NCBI RefSeq assembly: GCF_007993065.1 | Contig: NZ_VOPL01000001.1 | Coordinates: 186,001-250,000 of the forward strand | Source: Paracoccus aurantiacus | Lineage (GTDB): Bacteria; Pseudomonadota; Alphaproteobacteria; Rhodobacterales; Rhodobacteraceae | Length of the DNA stretch: 64,000 nucleotides | Direction of reading: 5' to 3' | Shown here: positions 49,882 to 58,603 of the stretch, piece after piece | Layout of the letters: the number at the start of each line of letters is the position of its first letter | Numbering within the stretch: the first letter of the stretch is position 1 | The notes under the pieces: model-generated | What the model saw: only the letters and a program-made list of their open reading frames with translations | Databases searched by the model: none | Told to the model about the DNA's origin: nothing | Position numbers and translations under genes: made by a program

Positions 49882-50369
49882 CCCGTCAGATCCTTCCCCA
49901 ACAGCACGAGGTCATGCCATGCGCCGAACTTGTATCCTGCAGCCGGAATGCGCCCCCATTCCTGATAGTCGTGGCGCAGGTGAAAGACGATCGACGACGC
50001 GTTCGATCCCGTCACGGCCCCGATCATCAACCTCGCCCCGCCGTCGCGCGCATGAGATTCGACATGCCTCAGCAGGGCAGCGCCAAGACCCGTGCCGCGC
50101 GCATCGGGTGCGGTATAAAGCGTATGCTCCATCGTATGCGCATAGCCGCCGCCATTGCGAAACTGGCCATAAGCGGCGAATCCGGTGATGGTTCCTGCAT
50201 CTTCTGACACAAAGCAACCGTGCCCGGCATCCTGCTTAGCGGCGATATAGGCACGGATTTCGGTATCCGTCCGCTCGGTCGGCCAGAAGGTTATGGCGGT
50301 ATCGCGCACGATGGGGTTCCAGATCGCGCCGATGGCTGCGGCATCTTCCGGGCGTGCGTCGCGGATCAC
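49878..50369 (-). CDS. GNAT acetyltransferase, phosphinothricin-acetyltransferase-like
   Basis: A 163-residue GNAT enzyme. It begins MIRDARPEDAAAIGAIWNPIVRDT and has the acetyl-CoA loop RGTGLGAALLRHVE. ASIVFHLRHDYQEWGRIPAAGYKFGAW matches the Pat/YncA family C-terminal block. Members acetylate methionine analogues or phosphinothricin; the physiological substrate is uncertain. It overlaps its neighbours by four bases on both sides. Confidence 0.88.
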   Translation of the reverse strand: MIRDARPEDAAAIGAIWNPIVRDTAITFWPTERTDTEIRAYIAAKQDAGHGCFVSEDAGTITGFAAYGQFRNGGGYAHTMEHTLYTAPDARGTGLGAALLRHVESHARDGGARLMIGAVTGSNASSIVFHLRHDYQEWGRIPAAGYKFGAWHDLVLLGKDLTG

Positions 50370-50947
50370 AGCGTCACCTTGCCCTTTGGTGTCGAGATAT
50401 GGGCCGCGATCCCCGGCTCGCCCTTCTGAATCGACAGGCGCGGGTCTTTGAGGTCCTGCAGTTTCGGCGGCTGCGGATGCGACAGATCCAGCCGCAGCAA
50501 GCGCAAACCCTGATCCGGCATCCGGTTCGCGGGGTGCGGCCCGTCGCCCCAGTCGATGCGCAAGGGATCAAGCCCGCCCGCATCCGACATCCCGCTGTCG
50601 GGAATGGCGATACGCCAGTTTAGGTCGCCGCGCGATGCCTGCAAGATGTTGCTGCCCTGCGGCGCTTTCAGCGGCTTAGCCTGACAGACCCAGGCGACCA
50701 GCCGGGGCGGGCCGCGAAAGTCGTCCAATCCGAACCAGCGCGGATAGGGTGGGGCGTCTGCCTGCGGATCAATCGCGATCAGTTCGATATATTCGCCAGC
50801 ACCCATGCGCCACAGCCGGTTATGCGTGCCCATGAAGGCGTGCTGGCCGCCGGGTTCGGGTGCGACACCCAGCAGGCCGGCCAGCCATCCCTCGCCTTCG
50901 GGCAGTGTTTGGGCGGCAACGACGATGTGATCGAAGAACAGCGCCAC
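50366..50947 (-). CDS. VOC/glyoxalase-like domain protein
   Basis: A 193-residue protein of the Glyoxalase-like PF13468 group. FFDHIVVAAQTLPEGEGWL at the start and HAFMGTHNRLWRMGAGEYIELIAID supply the metal-binding His and Glu typical of the paired beta-alpha-beta fold. Substrate is unknown. It starts two bases after trpA and overlaps the acetyltransferase gene by four, so it is part of the trpA operon. Confidence 0.83.
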   Translation of the reverse strand: MALFFDHIVVAAQTLPEGEGWLAGLLGVAPEPGGQHAFMGTHNRLWRMGAGEYIELIAIDPQADAPPYPRWFGLDDFRGPPRLVAWVCQAKPLKAPQGSNILQASRGDLNWRIAIPDSGMSDAGGLDPLRIDWGDGPHPANRMPDQGLRLLRLDLSHPQPPKLQDLKDPRLSIQKGEPGIAAHISTPKGKVTL

Positions 50948-50949
50948 GC

Positions 50950-51747
50950 CTAGCCCCGATGCGCGCCTTCGGCCAGCGAGGCGACGAAATCCAGCACCTC
51001 GGCCACGGGGCGGCCCTCTCCGATCTGCTTGACGATGGCGCTGCCGACGACTGCGCCGTCTGCGACCGATGCGATGGCCTGCGCCGCCTCGGGCGTCGAG
51101 ATGCCGAAGCCCACCACGACCGGCAACCCCGCCGCTTCGCGGATGCGCGCCACGTCAGGCGCGACGGTCGCGGCGTCGGCTGACGCGCCGCCGGTTACCC
51201 CGGTGACGGCGACGTAATAGACGAAGCCCGAGGTGTTCGCGACCACCGCAGGCAGGCGCTTGTCGTCTGTTGTCGGTGTCGAAAGGCGGATGAAGTTCAG
51301 CCCCGCCACCTGCGCGGGCAGGCACAGCTCCGCGTCTTCCTCGGGCGGCAGATCGACGACGATCAACCCGTCGATGCCGGCGTCAACCGCATCGGTCAGA
51401 AACTGATCTACCCCGCCCTTGCGGGCATAGATCGGGTTGTAATAGCCCATCAGCACGATCGGCGTCTTGTCGTCTCCCTTGCGGAATTCGCGCACCATCG
51501 CCAGCGTTTCCGAAACGCTGCCACCAGCGGCAAGGGCGCGGTGGCCCGCAGCTTCGATTGTCGGGCCGTCGGCCATCGGATCGGTGAAGGGCATGCCCAG
51601 CTCGATAATATCGACGCCCGCTTTCGGCAGTCCTGCAAGGATCTGGGCCGAGGTTTCGCGGTCGGGGTCGCAGGCCATGACATAGGCCACGAAAGCCTTG
51701 CGGTGATCTGCCCGAAGGCGTGCGAAGGTGGCGTCGATTCGGCTCAT
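50950..51747 (-). CDS. trpA: tryptophan synthase alpha subunit
   Basis: A 265-residue TIM barrel cleaving indole-3-glycerol phosphate to indole. Catalytic Glu49 and Asp60 are in [17 protein letters not shown] at the same numbers as in E. coli, and the phosphate loop is VVGFGIST with VVGSAIV. trpB is not next to it; instead it heads a run of small genes. It is divergent from the GH1 glycosidase gene. Confidence 0.97.
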   Translation of the reverse strand: MSRIDATFARLRADHRKAFVAYVMACDPDRETSAQILAGLPKAGVDIIELGMPFTDPMADGPTIEAAGHRALAAGGSVSETLAMVREFRKGDDKTPIVLMGYYNPIYARKGGVDQFLTDAVDAGIDGLIVVDLPPEEDAELCLPAQVAGLNFIRLSTPTTDDKRLPAVVANTSGFVYYVAVTGVTGGASADAATVAPDVARIREAAGLPVVVGFGISTPEAAQAIASVADGAVVGSAIVKQIGEGRPVAEVLDFVASLAEGAHRG

Positions 51748-51860
51748 GTCAGTCTCTCCGTCGTTGCGAAGGGCGTAGCGCGTGGGGGGGCCGGGATCAA
51801 TGCGGGGATTGGCGCGGCTGCGCGCGCGGCGTAGGAATGGCGAAAGAACCGGAGTTTGCC

Positions 51861-53186
51861 ATGACCAGCCCCATGCCCACCCGTGCCGATTTCCCCGAAG
51901 GCTTCCTGTTCGGCGTGTCCACCGCCGCCTATCAGATCGAGGGCAGCCGTTTCGGCGGTGCGGGGTCCAGCCATTGGGACACGTTCGCAGCCACCCCCGG
52001 CAATGTCACCAATGCCGAAGGCGGCAGCGTTGCCTGTGACCATTATCATCTGTGGGAACAGGATCTGGACCTGATCCGCGATGGCAATTTCGACGCCTAT
52101 CGCTTTTCGACAAGTTGGGCGCGGGTGATGCCGGATGGGGAGACGGTGAACCCCGAAGGGCTGGATTTCTATGACCGGCTGGTCGATGGGATGGTGGCGC
52201 GCGGGCTGGTGCCGTCGCTGACGCTCTATCACTGGGATTTGCCGTCTGCACTGGCGGTGCAGGGTGGTTGGGCCAATCGTGATATCGCGGCGCGTTTTGC
52301 CGATTATGCCCGCGCCGTCATGGCGCGTATCGGGGACCGGGTGGTAATGACCGCGACGCTGAACGAGCCCTGGTGCGTGGCCTGGCTGTCGCATTTTCTG
52401 GGCATCCACGCACCCGGCCTGCGCGACATTCGCGCTGCGGCCCACGCCATGCATCACACGTTGCTGGCGCATGGCACCGCAGTTCAGGCGTTGCGGGCGG
52501 ATGGGCACAAGAACCTCGGCATCGTGCTGAATTTCGAAACCGCGCATCCCGCCAGCCGCAGCGCGGATGACATGGCGGCGGCAGCGCGGCAGGATGCGAT
52601 CTATAACCGCTGGTTCATCGAGGCAGTGACCGGTGCCGGCTATCCCGGTCCCGCGCTGCAAGGGCTGCGCCCGCATATGCCGGACGGGTGGGAGGCGGAT
52701 ATGGACCTGATCGCCGCGCCCATCGACTGGATCGGGGTCAACCATTACACCCGCGCGCTTTATCGCGCGACGAACGGTCCCTGGCCTGCGGGTGAGGCGG
52801 TGCCGGGACCGCTTCCGAAAACGCAGCTTGGCTGGGAAATTCGCCCCGAGGGGTTGTTCGAATTCCTGCTGCGCGTCGGTCAGCAGGCAAAGGGCGTGCC
52901 GGTCTATGTCACGGAAAACGGCATGGCCTGGGATGACCGGGTGCTGGACGGCCATGTCAGCGACGACATCCGGCAGGGCTATATCCGCGACCACCTGACC
53001 GCAGCACTTGGGGCGATCAAGGCAGGTGTCGATCTGCGCGGCTTTTTCCAGTGGTCGCTGCTGGACAACTACGAATGGTCGCATGGCTATGGCCCGCGCT
53101 TCGGCATTGTCCATGTCGATTACGAAACGCAGAAGCGAACGCCCAAAGGGTCGTATCTGATGCTGCGGGACGCGCTTAGCCGGTAA
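51861..53186 (+). CDS. family GH1 beta-glucosidase
   Basis: A 441-residue retaining glycosidase. The N-terminal [14 protein letters not shown], acid/base Glu169 in TLNEPW and nucleophile Glu352 in VTENGMAW are complete, as is the C-terminal [13 protein letters not shown] aglycone motif. There is no signal peptide, so it should act on imported beta-glucosides. GGAG seven bases before ATG 51861 fixes the start; ATG 51837 is possible. The last 11 bases overlap the M20 gene tail to tail. Confidence 0.95.
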   Translation: MTSPMPTRADFPEGFLFGVSTAAYQIEGSRFGGAGSSHWDTFAATPGNVTNAEGGSVACDHYHLWEQDLDLIRDGNFDAYRFSTSWARVMPDGETVNPEGLDFYDRLVDGMVARGLVPSLTLYHWDLPSALAVQGGWANRDIAARFADYARAVMARIGDRVVMTATLNEPWCVAWLSHFLGIHAPGLRDIRAAAHAMHHTLLAHGTAVQALRADGHKNLGIVLNFETAHPASRSADDMAAAARQDAIYNRWFIEAVTGAGYPGPALQGLRPHMPDGWEADMDLIAAPIDWIGVNHYTRALYRATNGPWPAGEAVPGPLPKTQLGWEIRPEGLFEFLLRVGQQAKGVPVYVTENGMAWDDRVLDGHVSDDIRQGYIRDHLTAALGAIKAGVDLRGFFQWSLLDNYEWSHGYGPRFGIVHVDYETQKRTPKGSYLMLRDALSR

Positions 53187-54315
53187 GCTCGCGCGCGATC
53201 CGTTCGAACAGCCTGACGGATGGCGCGATCAGATCGTCCGGATAATCATAGTTTTCCGCGTGAAGCGGCGGGTTGTCCTTGCCTGCACCCAGAAGGATCA
53301 TCGCGGTTTTTGCCCGAGCGGCGAAGCGGCCGAAATCTTCAGAGGCGCGCATGGGCAGGCCGTCAGGGGACAGGTCTATCCCGGTGGCTTCGGCGGCGCG
53401 CGTCATGATCTTTGTGGCTTCGGGATGGTTGATGGATGCCGCGAATTCGTCTTGCCAGTCGAAATCTGCATTCAGATCGTGTATTGCCGCCGCATCGGTC
53501 ACAATCCGCATCGCCTCATCCCGCAGATCGGCCATCGCCTCGTCGCGCTGGCTGCGCAGCGTCACCCAGATTTCAGCGGTGCCGGGGGTGATGCCGAAGG
53601 CCGGCTCTCCCATGTTCAGATGGGTGATCGTGACCAGCCGAAAACCGGGATCGCTGACGCCGCCCTGCGCCAGTGCCAGCAGCGCAGGCAGGATCGCCGC
53701 GATGGCAAGCGTGGGGGTGCGCGCCTTCTCCGGCTCTGACGCATGAGAGGTCGCGCCAGCCAGCCGCACCCGCATCCCGACCGAGGCGCAGTTGACCGCC
53801 CCCGGCGCCAGCAGCGCGTGACCCATCGCCACGCCGGGATAGTTGTGGATCGCAAAGCCGTAATCGAACGCTGGCAGTCGCGGATCGGCCAGCATCGCGG
53901 CAGAACCCGCGCCGTTCTCCTCGGCCGGTTGGAACAGCAGCCAGACCGTGCCGCGCGCGGGACGTTGACGCGACAGCATCCGCGCCAGCCCGACGAGGCC
54001 GATCATATGCCCGTCATGGCCGCACAGATGGGCGATGCCTTCGGTGGTGGAACGGTGGGGCAAACCCTGCGCCTCAACGATCGGCAGCGCGTCAAGCTCG
54101 GCGCGAAACATCACCGACGGGCCGGGCGCGGCACCGCGAAAGGCTGCGACAACACCTGTGCCGCCGATGCCGGTCAGCACCTCATCAGCGCCCAGATCAC
54201 GCATCAGACCTGCCATCCGCGCGGCGGTCGCGCCTTCCACGCCTGACAGTTCCGGGTTCTGGTGAATTTCGCGGCGCAGCGCGGTCAGTTCGGCAATATC
54301 GGCATTGGTCAGCAT
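53176..54315 (-). CDS. M20-family amidohydrolase (aminoacylase/hippurate hydrolase type)
   Basis: A 379-residue metallopeptidase-fold amidohydrolase. MFRAELDALPI and HLCGHDGHM (Cys98, His100) give metal ligands, and FQPAEENGAGS holds the catalytic Glu. The dimerisation lid domain starts near GMRVRLAGATSHAS. Such enzymes deacylate N-acyl amino acids. ATG 54315 gives the family N-terminus LTNADIAELTALRREIHQNPELS. It is divergent from the DUF4202 gene with only 44 bases between starts. Confidence 0.92.
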   Translation of the reverse strand: MLTNADIAELTALRREIHQNPELSGVEGATAARMAGLMRDLGADEVLTGIGGTGVVAAFRGAAPGPSVMFRAELDALPIVEAQGLPHRSTTEGIAHLCGHDGHMIGLVGLARMLSRQRPARGTVWLLFQPAEENGAGSAAMLADPRLPAFDYGFAIHNYPGVAMGHALLAPGAVNCASVGMRVRLAGATSHASEPEKARTPTLAIAAILPALLALAQGGVSDPGFRLVTITHLNMGEPAFGITPGTAEIWVTLRSQRDEAMADLRDEAMRIVTDAAAIHDLNADFDWQDEFAASINHPEATKIMTRAAEATGIDLSPDGLPMRASEDFGRFAARAKTAMILLGAGKDNPPLHAENYDYPDDLIAPSVRLFERIARELTG

Positions 54316-54359
54316 GAATAGGACATGACACGGCCGCAGACGCGCGGCAAGATGCGGGC

Positions 54360-54929
54360 ATGACACAGAAACTCGACCAAGCTTTCGCCCGGATCGACGC
54401 CGCAAATGCCGAAGATCCTCACCTTGAAGATGGCCAGCCGGCCGAGCTGCTTTACGGTCAGCGCATGACCGAAGAACAGCGCGCGCTGTATCCTGATGCG
54501 TCCGAACCGCTGCAGATCGCCTGCCGTGGCCAGCATATCGAACGCTGGAAGCTGCCGCGCAAGGATTACCCGGACGACCGCAAGGGCTATCTGGCCTGGC
54601 GCGTCGAGCAGGGCCGCCGTCATGCTGCCCGCGTGGCAGAAATCATGCGCGAGGTCGGTTATGACGAGGCCGAGGCTGACCACACCGAAAAGATGCTTCG
54701 CAAGGAAGGCATAAAGCGTGATGACGAGGTGCAGGCAATGGAAGATGTCGCCGTATTCACCTTCATGCGCCACTATATGGCCCCGTTCTCGGAAACCCAG
54801 ACCGAGGAGGAGATGGACCGGATCGTCCGCCTGACCGCACGCAAGATGTCCCCGATGGCACGGGCGCGGGCGCTGGAGGTGTTTTCGGTGCCAGAGCCTC
54901 TGGCCGCTTATTTCCGCGATGATGGGTGA
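54360..54929 (+). CDS. DUF4202 family protein
   Basis: A 189-residue soluble protein matching DUF4202: FARIDAANAEDPH at the start, then ELLYGQRMTE, GQHIERWKLPRKDYPDDRKGYLAWR and EDVAVFTFMRHYMAPF. The many conserved His, Glu and Asp in a helical context suggest an HD-like metal site, but no function is known. The ribosome site is weak. It shares a short divergent promoter region with the M20 gene. Confidence 0.85.
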   Translation: MTQKLDQAFARIDAANAEDPHLEDGQPAELLYGQRMTEEQRALYPDASEPLQIACRGQHIERWKLPRKDYPDDRKGYLAWRVEQGRRHAARVAEIMREVGYDEAEADHTEKMLRKEGIKRDDEVQAMEDVAVFTFMRHYMAPFSETQTEEEMDRIVRLTARKMSPMARARALEVFSVPEPLAAYFRDDG

Positions 54930-55004
54930 AGGCGGCCTTGCCTTGCGGCGCTGTGAAACCCTGCACGCGGCGCGCGTTTGCTTCGAAATCAAGAAGGCAT
55001 TTAG

Positions 55005-55946
55005 ATGGATGACCCCTACAAGGCCCTTGGCCTGACGAAATCAGCCAGTCAGGACGAGATCAAGAAGGCCTATCGCAAGATCGCCAAGACCGATCACCCC
55101 GACCTGAACCCGGACCCCGCCGCGGCCGAGCGTTTCAAGGCGGCCTCTGCGGCTTACGATCTGCTGAAAGACCCCGATCAGCGCGCGCGGTTTGACGCGG
55201 GCGAGATTGATGCGACCGGGCAGGAGCGTGCGCAGCAGCGCTACTATCGCGACTTCGCCGAACGCGGCGACAATCCCTATCGCCAGTATTCCAGCGCCGG
55301 ATATGGCGACTTCTCGGACGTGTTCGACGACCTGTTCGGCGGGCGTGCCGGCGGCGGCATGGGCGGCAATACGAGTGGCGGCTTCGAGGGCTTCCGGCGT
55401 TCCGGGGCCGGGCAGGGCTTTGACATGCGCGGTCAGGACATGCGCTTTGATCTCGATGTCGATTTCATGACTGCGGCCAAAGGCGGCTCGACGCGGATCG
55501 TGCTGCCCGGCGGGGATGCGCTGGAAGTGCAGATCCCCGAAGGTGCCGAAGATGGGCAGACCATCCGTCTGCGCGGCAAGGGCGGTCCCGGCTACGGCAA
55601 GGGGGCGGCTGGCGACGCTTATCTGACGCTGCATGTGTCGCCCCACCCGGACTGGCGGCGGGACGGCAACGACGTGACAACCACCCTGCCGATCACGATT
55701 GACGAGGCGGTTTTGGGCGGCAAGGTCGAGGTGCCGACGCTGGACGGCGCGGTTTCTATGAACCTGCCGCGCGGCGCGAGTTCGGGTCAGAAACTGCGCC
55801 TCAAGGGTAAGGGGATCAAGGGCGGCAATCAATATGTGGAGCTGAAGGTGGTCCTGCCGCCGCAGGTCGATGACGAACTGGCCGAGTTCATGCGCAAGTG
55901 GCGCGAGGATCATGCTTATGATGCGCGCGGCCGGAAGGGGGGATAA
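55005..55946 (+). CDS. cbpA: CbpA-like DnaJ-family co-chaperone
   Basis: A 313-residue class II J protein. The J domain (residues 1-68) has HPD at 31-33. A Gly/Phe-rich linker follows at about 85-135, then two C-terminal beta domains with LPGGDALEVQIPEGAEDGQTIRL and LNLPRGASSGQKLRLKGKG-like blocks; zinc fingers are absent. It is probably a DnaK partner under stress. The next gene, three bases on, encodes a CbpM-like protein, which in E. coli inhibits CbpA. Confidence 0.92.
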   Translation: MDDPYKALGLTKSASQDEIKKAYRKIAKTDHPDLNPDPAAAERFKAASAAYDLLKDPDQRARFDAGEIDATGQERAQQRYYRDFAERGDNPYRQYSSAGYGDFSDVFDDLFGGRAGGGMGGNTSGGFEGFRRSGAGQGFDMRGQDMRFDLDVDFMTAAKGGSTRIVLPGGDALEVQIPEGAEDGQTIRLRGKGGPGYGKGAAGDAYLTLHVSPHPDWRRDGNDVTTTLPITIDEAVLGGKVEVPTLDGAVSMNLPRGASSGQKLRLKGKGIKGGNQYVELKVVLPPQVDDELAEFMRKWREDHAYDARGRKGG

Positions 55947-55949
55947 GAC

Positions 55950-56288
55950 ATGGCACGCTATACCGCTGACGAACTGATCGCCGTGATCGAAGATCTGACC
56001 GCGCCCCGCCTGACCCATTATGTCGAGATGCGCGCCGTCCGCCCGGTCCTGTCCGACGGTGGCGAAAGTTTCCGCGAGATCGACCGCGCCCGCATCCAGC
56101 TTCTGTGTCATCTGACCGAGGATTACGGGCTGGACGGCGATGCGCTGTCACTGGTCATGCAGATTCTGGACGAAATGCACGGGCTGCGGGGCGAGGTGCA
56201 GGCAATGATGACGGCCCTGGCCGAGGAACCTGACGAATCCCGCCAACGCATCGCCGCCCGGATACGTCACGCGCGCCGGCTGGACTGA
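55950..56288 (+). CDS. cbpM: CbpM-like chaperone modulator
   Basis: A 112-residue protein. ARYTADELIAVIEDLTAPRLTHYVEMRAVRP resembles a MerR-type winged-helix start, followed by a long helix (GEVQAMMTALAEE). This is the pattern of CbpM, the regulator of CbpA's J domain. It starts three bases after cbpA, with GGGGG ahead, so it is co-translated. The CbpM call leans on position as well as sequence. Confidence 0.78.
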   Translation: MARYTADELIAVIEDLTAPRLTHYVEMRAVRPVLSDGGESFREIDRARIQLLCHLTEDYGLDGDALSLVMQILDEMHGLRGEVQAMMTALAEEPDESRQRIAARIRHARRLD

Positions 56289-56306
56289 ACGGGGCGGAAC
56301 GCGCCG

Positions 56307-56780
56307 TTACTGGTTCTGCTTCAGCAGCCGCTGCTTCTGGCGATTCCAGTCGCGCTTGGCCGAGGTTTCGCGCTTGTCAGCCAGTTTCTTGCCCTTGGCG
56401 ACGCCGATCTTCAGCTTCACCAGCCCGCGATGGTTGAAATACATCACCAGCGGCACCAGCGTCATGCCTTCGCGCCCGACCGCCGCCCAAAGCCGCGCCA
56501 GTTCCTTCCTGGAAACCAGCAGCTTGCGGTGACGGCGTTCGTCATGGCCGAACACGCCTGCCTGCAGATAGGTCGAGATATAGCTGTTGATCAGCCACAG
56601 CTCGCCATTTTCGATGCTGGCATAGCTTTCGGCGATATTCGCCTGACCCGTGCGCAGGGCCTTGACCTCGGACCCGGTCAGCATGATGCCGACCTCCAGA
56701 TCACTTTCGATTGCGTAATCGAAGCGTGCCCGACGGTTCTCGGCGATGACTTTGTAATTCGGATCGGTTTTCGGTGCCAT
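56307..56780 (-). CDS. smpB: SsrA-binding protein SmpB
   Basis: A 157-residue tmRNA partner needed for trans-translation. [32 protein letters not shown] and [19 protein letters not shown] are signature blocks, and the basic C-terminal tail [19 protein letters not shown] enters the mRNA channel. ATG 56780 is chosen on family grounds. The tmRNA gene itself is not in the window. A 36-base inverted repeat lies about 115-150 bases upstream. Confidence 0.97.
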   Translation of the reverse strand: MAPKTDPNYKVIAENRRARFDYAIESDLEVGIMLTGSEVKALRTGQANIAESYASIENGELWLINSYISTYLQAGVFGHDERRHRKLLVSRKELARLWAAVGREGMTLVPLVMYFNHRGLVKLKIGVAKGKKLADKRETSAKRDWNRQKQRLLKQNQ

Positions 56781-56894
56781 GGTCGGGCAGAGATAGGGGC
56801 AGGGGACGGCGAAGTAAAGATGCGCAGGGCGCGGCGGTGCGGCGTCCATATACCTGTGGGCCGCATCCTTCGGATTTCGAGTTGGTTCGGCCGG

Positions 56895-56930
56895 GGCAAC
56901 TGGCAGCAACGCTTGCAGATGCCAGTTGCC
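56895..56930. repeat. 11-base perfect inverted repeat between smpB and the DUF1579 gene
   Basis: GGCAACTGGCA (56895-56905) and its exact complement TGCCAGTTGCC (56920-56930) flank 14 bases. It is in the 206-base divergent gap, with no T tract beside it, so it is more like an operator or a cruciform than a terminator. The rest of the gap shows nothing I recognise. Confidence 0.6.
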
Positions 56931-56986
56931 ACAGCGTCGCACTTGTGCTGACCATGGCTGGCGGATTGCAATCTCAGGATGGATCG

Positions 56987-57466
56987 ATGTCAGACCCGGC
57001 AGGAATTTCGCGCGATTTTGACTTCGAGTTCGGCCAATGGCGCGTCCATCATCGCCGCCTGAAAGAACGGTTGGTCGGCTGCGACGACTGGGACGAATTT
57101 GCTGGTACGTCCGAGACCCGACCTGTGCTGGGCGGGAACGGCAATATCGAAGATAACCTGCTTGAATTTCCCAGCGGCCCTTACCGCGCCGTCGCCATTC
57201 GTGCTTTTGATCCGACCAATCGAAACTGGGCGATTTGGTGGCTGTCGGCGACAGACCCTCATCAGATCGATACGCCGGTCGTTGGAAAATTCGAAGATGG
57301 TGTGGGATCATTCTTCGCGAACGAGACGCTGAACGGTAAGCCGATCATTGTCAGGTTTCTTTGGCTGCGGACCGATACCGAAACGCCTCGATGGGAGCAG
57401 GCGATGTCGCCGGATAACGGTGCGAGTTGGGAGACGAATTGGACCATGGATTTCCGGCGCCTCTGA
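56987..57466 (+). CDS. DUF1579-like protein
   Basis: A 159-residue soluble protein of a beta-barrel (lipocalin-like) type. [43 protein letters not shown] and [13 protein letters not shown] are characteristic of a common family annotated DUF1579. No function is established. AGGATGG precedes ATG 56987; ATG 56954 would add 11 residues. It is convergent with the phosphatase gene. Confidence 0.8.
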   Translation: MSDPAGISRDFDFEFGQWRVHHRRLKERLVGCDDWDEFAGTSETRPVLGGNGNIEDNLLEFPSGPYRAVAIRAFDPTNRNWAIWWLSATDPHQIDTPVVGKFEDGVGSFFANETLNGKPIIVRFLWLRTDTETPRWEQAMSPDNGASWETNWTMDFRRL

Positions 57467-57503
57467 CCACTCTTCCGCGCTGGTTGGGACGGTCTTGCGG
57501 GTC

Positions 57504-57995
57504 CTAAGGCTCGTCGGAACTCTTGTGCTTAGGTTCGCCCAATTTCCCAAGTAAGCCTGCTGCCCCCGCTGCGACCTGCTGCCATGCTGCCGCGAACTCC
57601 GCCAGCCCACCGTGATAGGGATCGGCGACGGAACGTCCTTCCTGTCCGGGTACATGATCGAGGATCAATGACAGTCGCGCGGTCGCATTCCTTGGCGCGA
57701 TACTGCGCAGATCGGCCATGTTTTCGGCATCCATCGCGATGATGTGGTCAAAATCATAGAAGTCCTGAGCGTCGATTTGCCGCCCGCGCAGATCAGAAAT
57801 ATCGGTTCCATGTTTCGCCGCTGTCGATTGCGCCCGCCGGTCGGGTGGCGCGCCGATATGCCAGCTGCCGGTGCCTGCCGAATCCGTGCGGATCTGCACG
57901 CCCGCGCGCCGTGCTGCGTCACGCATCGCGCCCTCGGCCATGGGAGAGCGGCAGATATTGCCAAGGCAGACAAACAGGATGGAAGGCGTGGACAT
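57504..57995 (-). CDS. low-molecular-weight protein-tyrosine phosphatase
   Basis: A 163-residue phosphatase with the P-loop VCLGNICRSP (Cys10, Arg16) and general acid Asp125 in VADPYHGG. Cytoplasmic. Its bacterial relatives dephosphorylate tyrosine kinases of exopolysaccharide export or arginine-phosphate, and no such kinase is near, so the target is unknown. Confidence 0.93.
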   Translation of the reverse strand: MSTPSILFVCLGNICRSPMAEGAMRDAARRAGVQIRTDSAGTGSWHIGAPPDRRAQSTAAKHGTDISDLRGRQIDAQDFYDFDHIIAMDAENMADLRSIAPRNATARLSLILDHVPGQEGRSVADPYHGGLAEFAAAWQQVAAGAAGLLGKLGEPKHKSSDEP

Positions 57996-58112
57996 GGGTT
58001 CCTTTCAGCGGCGCGGTCGGGGGCAGGCTAGCGTGCTGCTGCGGGAAAGGCCAAGGATTGTTGTGGCAGACCCTGCGGCTTAGGCTGCGATGCAAAGAAC
58101 GCGAGGTGTGCC

Positions 58113-58532
58113 ATGTGGTTTCAGATTGCGCTCGGGTCCGTGCTGATGATGGGCACGGTCGTGCTGGCCGGGCTGACGGTCTGGCTGCTGGAATGCCTGA
58201 TGGGTCGCGTCGGGGGCTGGTTCCGGCGCGGTCGCGCGGGCGTCAAGCTGATGCTCGGGGTCATGGCGATGTCGCTCTGGGCACTTTTCACGATCACTCT
58301 GGCGGTGTGGCTGTGGGCCTTTACGTTTCTGCATCTCGGCGCTTTCGGCACGATGGAGGAATCCGCCTATTTCACCTTGGTTACCTTCACGACGCTTGGC
58401 TATGGCGATGTGGTTCTGCCGCAGGGCCTGCGCATTCTGGGCGGGCTGGCCGCAGTGAACGGGATGCTGAATATCGGCATTCTGACGGCGATCCTGCTGG
58501 AAACCATCCGCCAGTTGCGCCAGCAGCAGTGA
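58113..58532 (+). CDS. two-helix potassium-channel family protein
   Basis: A 139-residue ion-channel protein with helices at about 5-28, 45-72 and 103-130. A pore loop with the selectivity filter TTLGYGD at 93-99 lies between the last two. It lacks RCK or cyclic-nucleotide domains, so gating is unknown. GAGGTG precedes the ATG. A tetramer is expected from the family. Confidence 0.88.
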   Translation: MWFQIALGSVLMMGTVVLAGLTVWLLECLMGRVGGWFRRGRAGVKLMLGVMAMSLWALFTITLAVWLWAFTFLHLGAFGTMEESAYFTLVTFTTLGYGDVVLPQGLRILGGLAAVNGMLNIGILTAILLETIRQLRQQQ

Positions 58533-58603
58533 TGCCTTTGCGCTTGCAGTCATGCGGTGCATTTGGTCCAGTCGACCGCGAACGATTTCAGCAGGGGGCG
58601 AAA

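Noticed and set aside
56288..56307. Short hairpin between cbpM-like and smpB genes as terminator
   Set aside because: The eight-base stem has a mismatch and no T tract on either strand.
57845..58603. 253-codon N-terminal extension of the ThDP enzyme frame
   Set aside because: It overlaps the phosphatase and K+ channel genes in other frames and has no enzyme-like sequence; the family start is the ATG at 58604.
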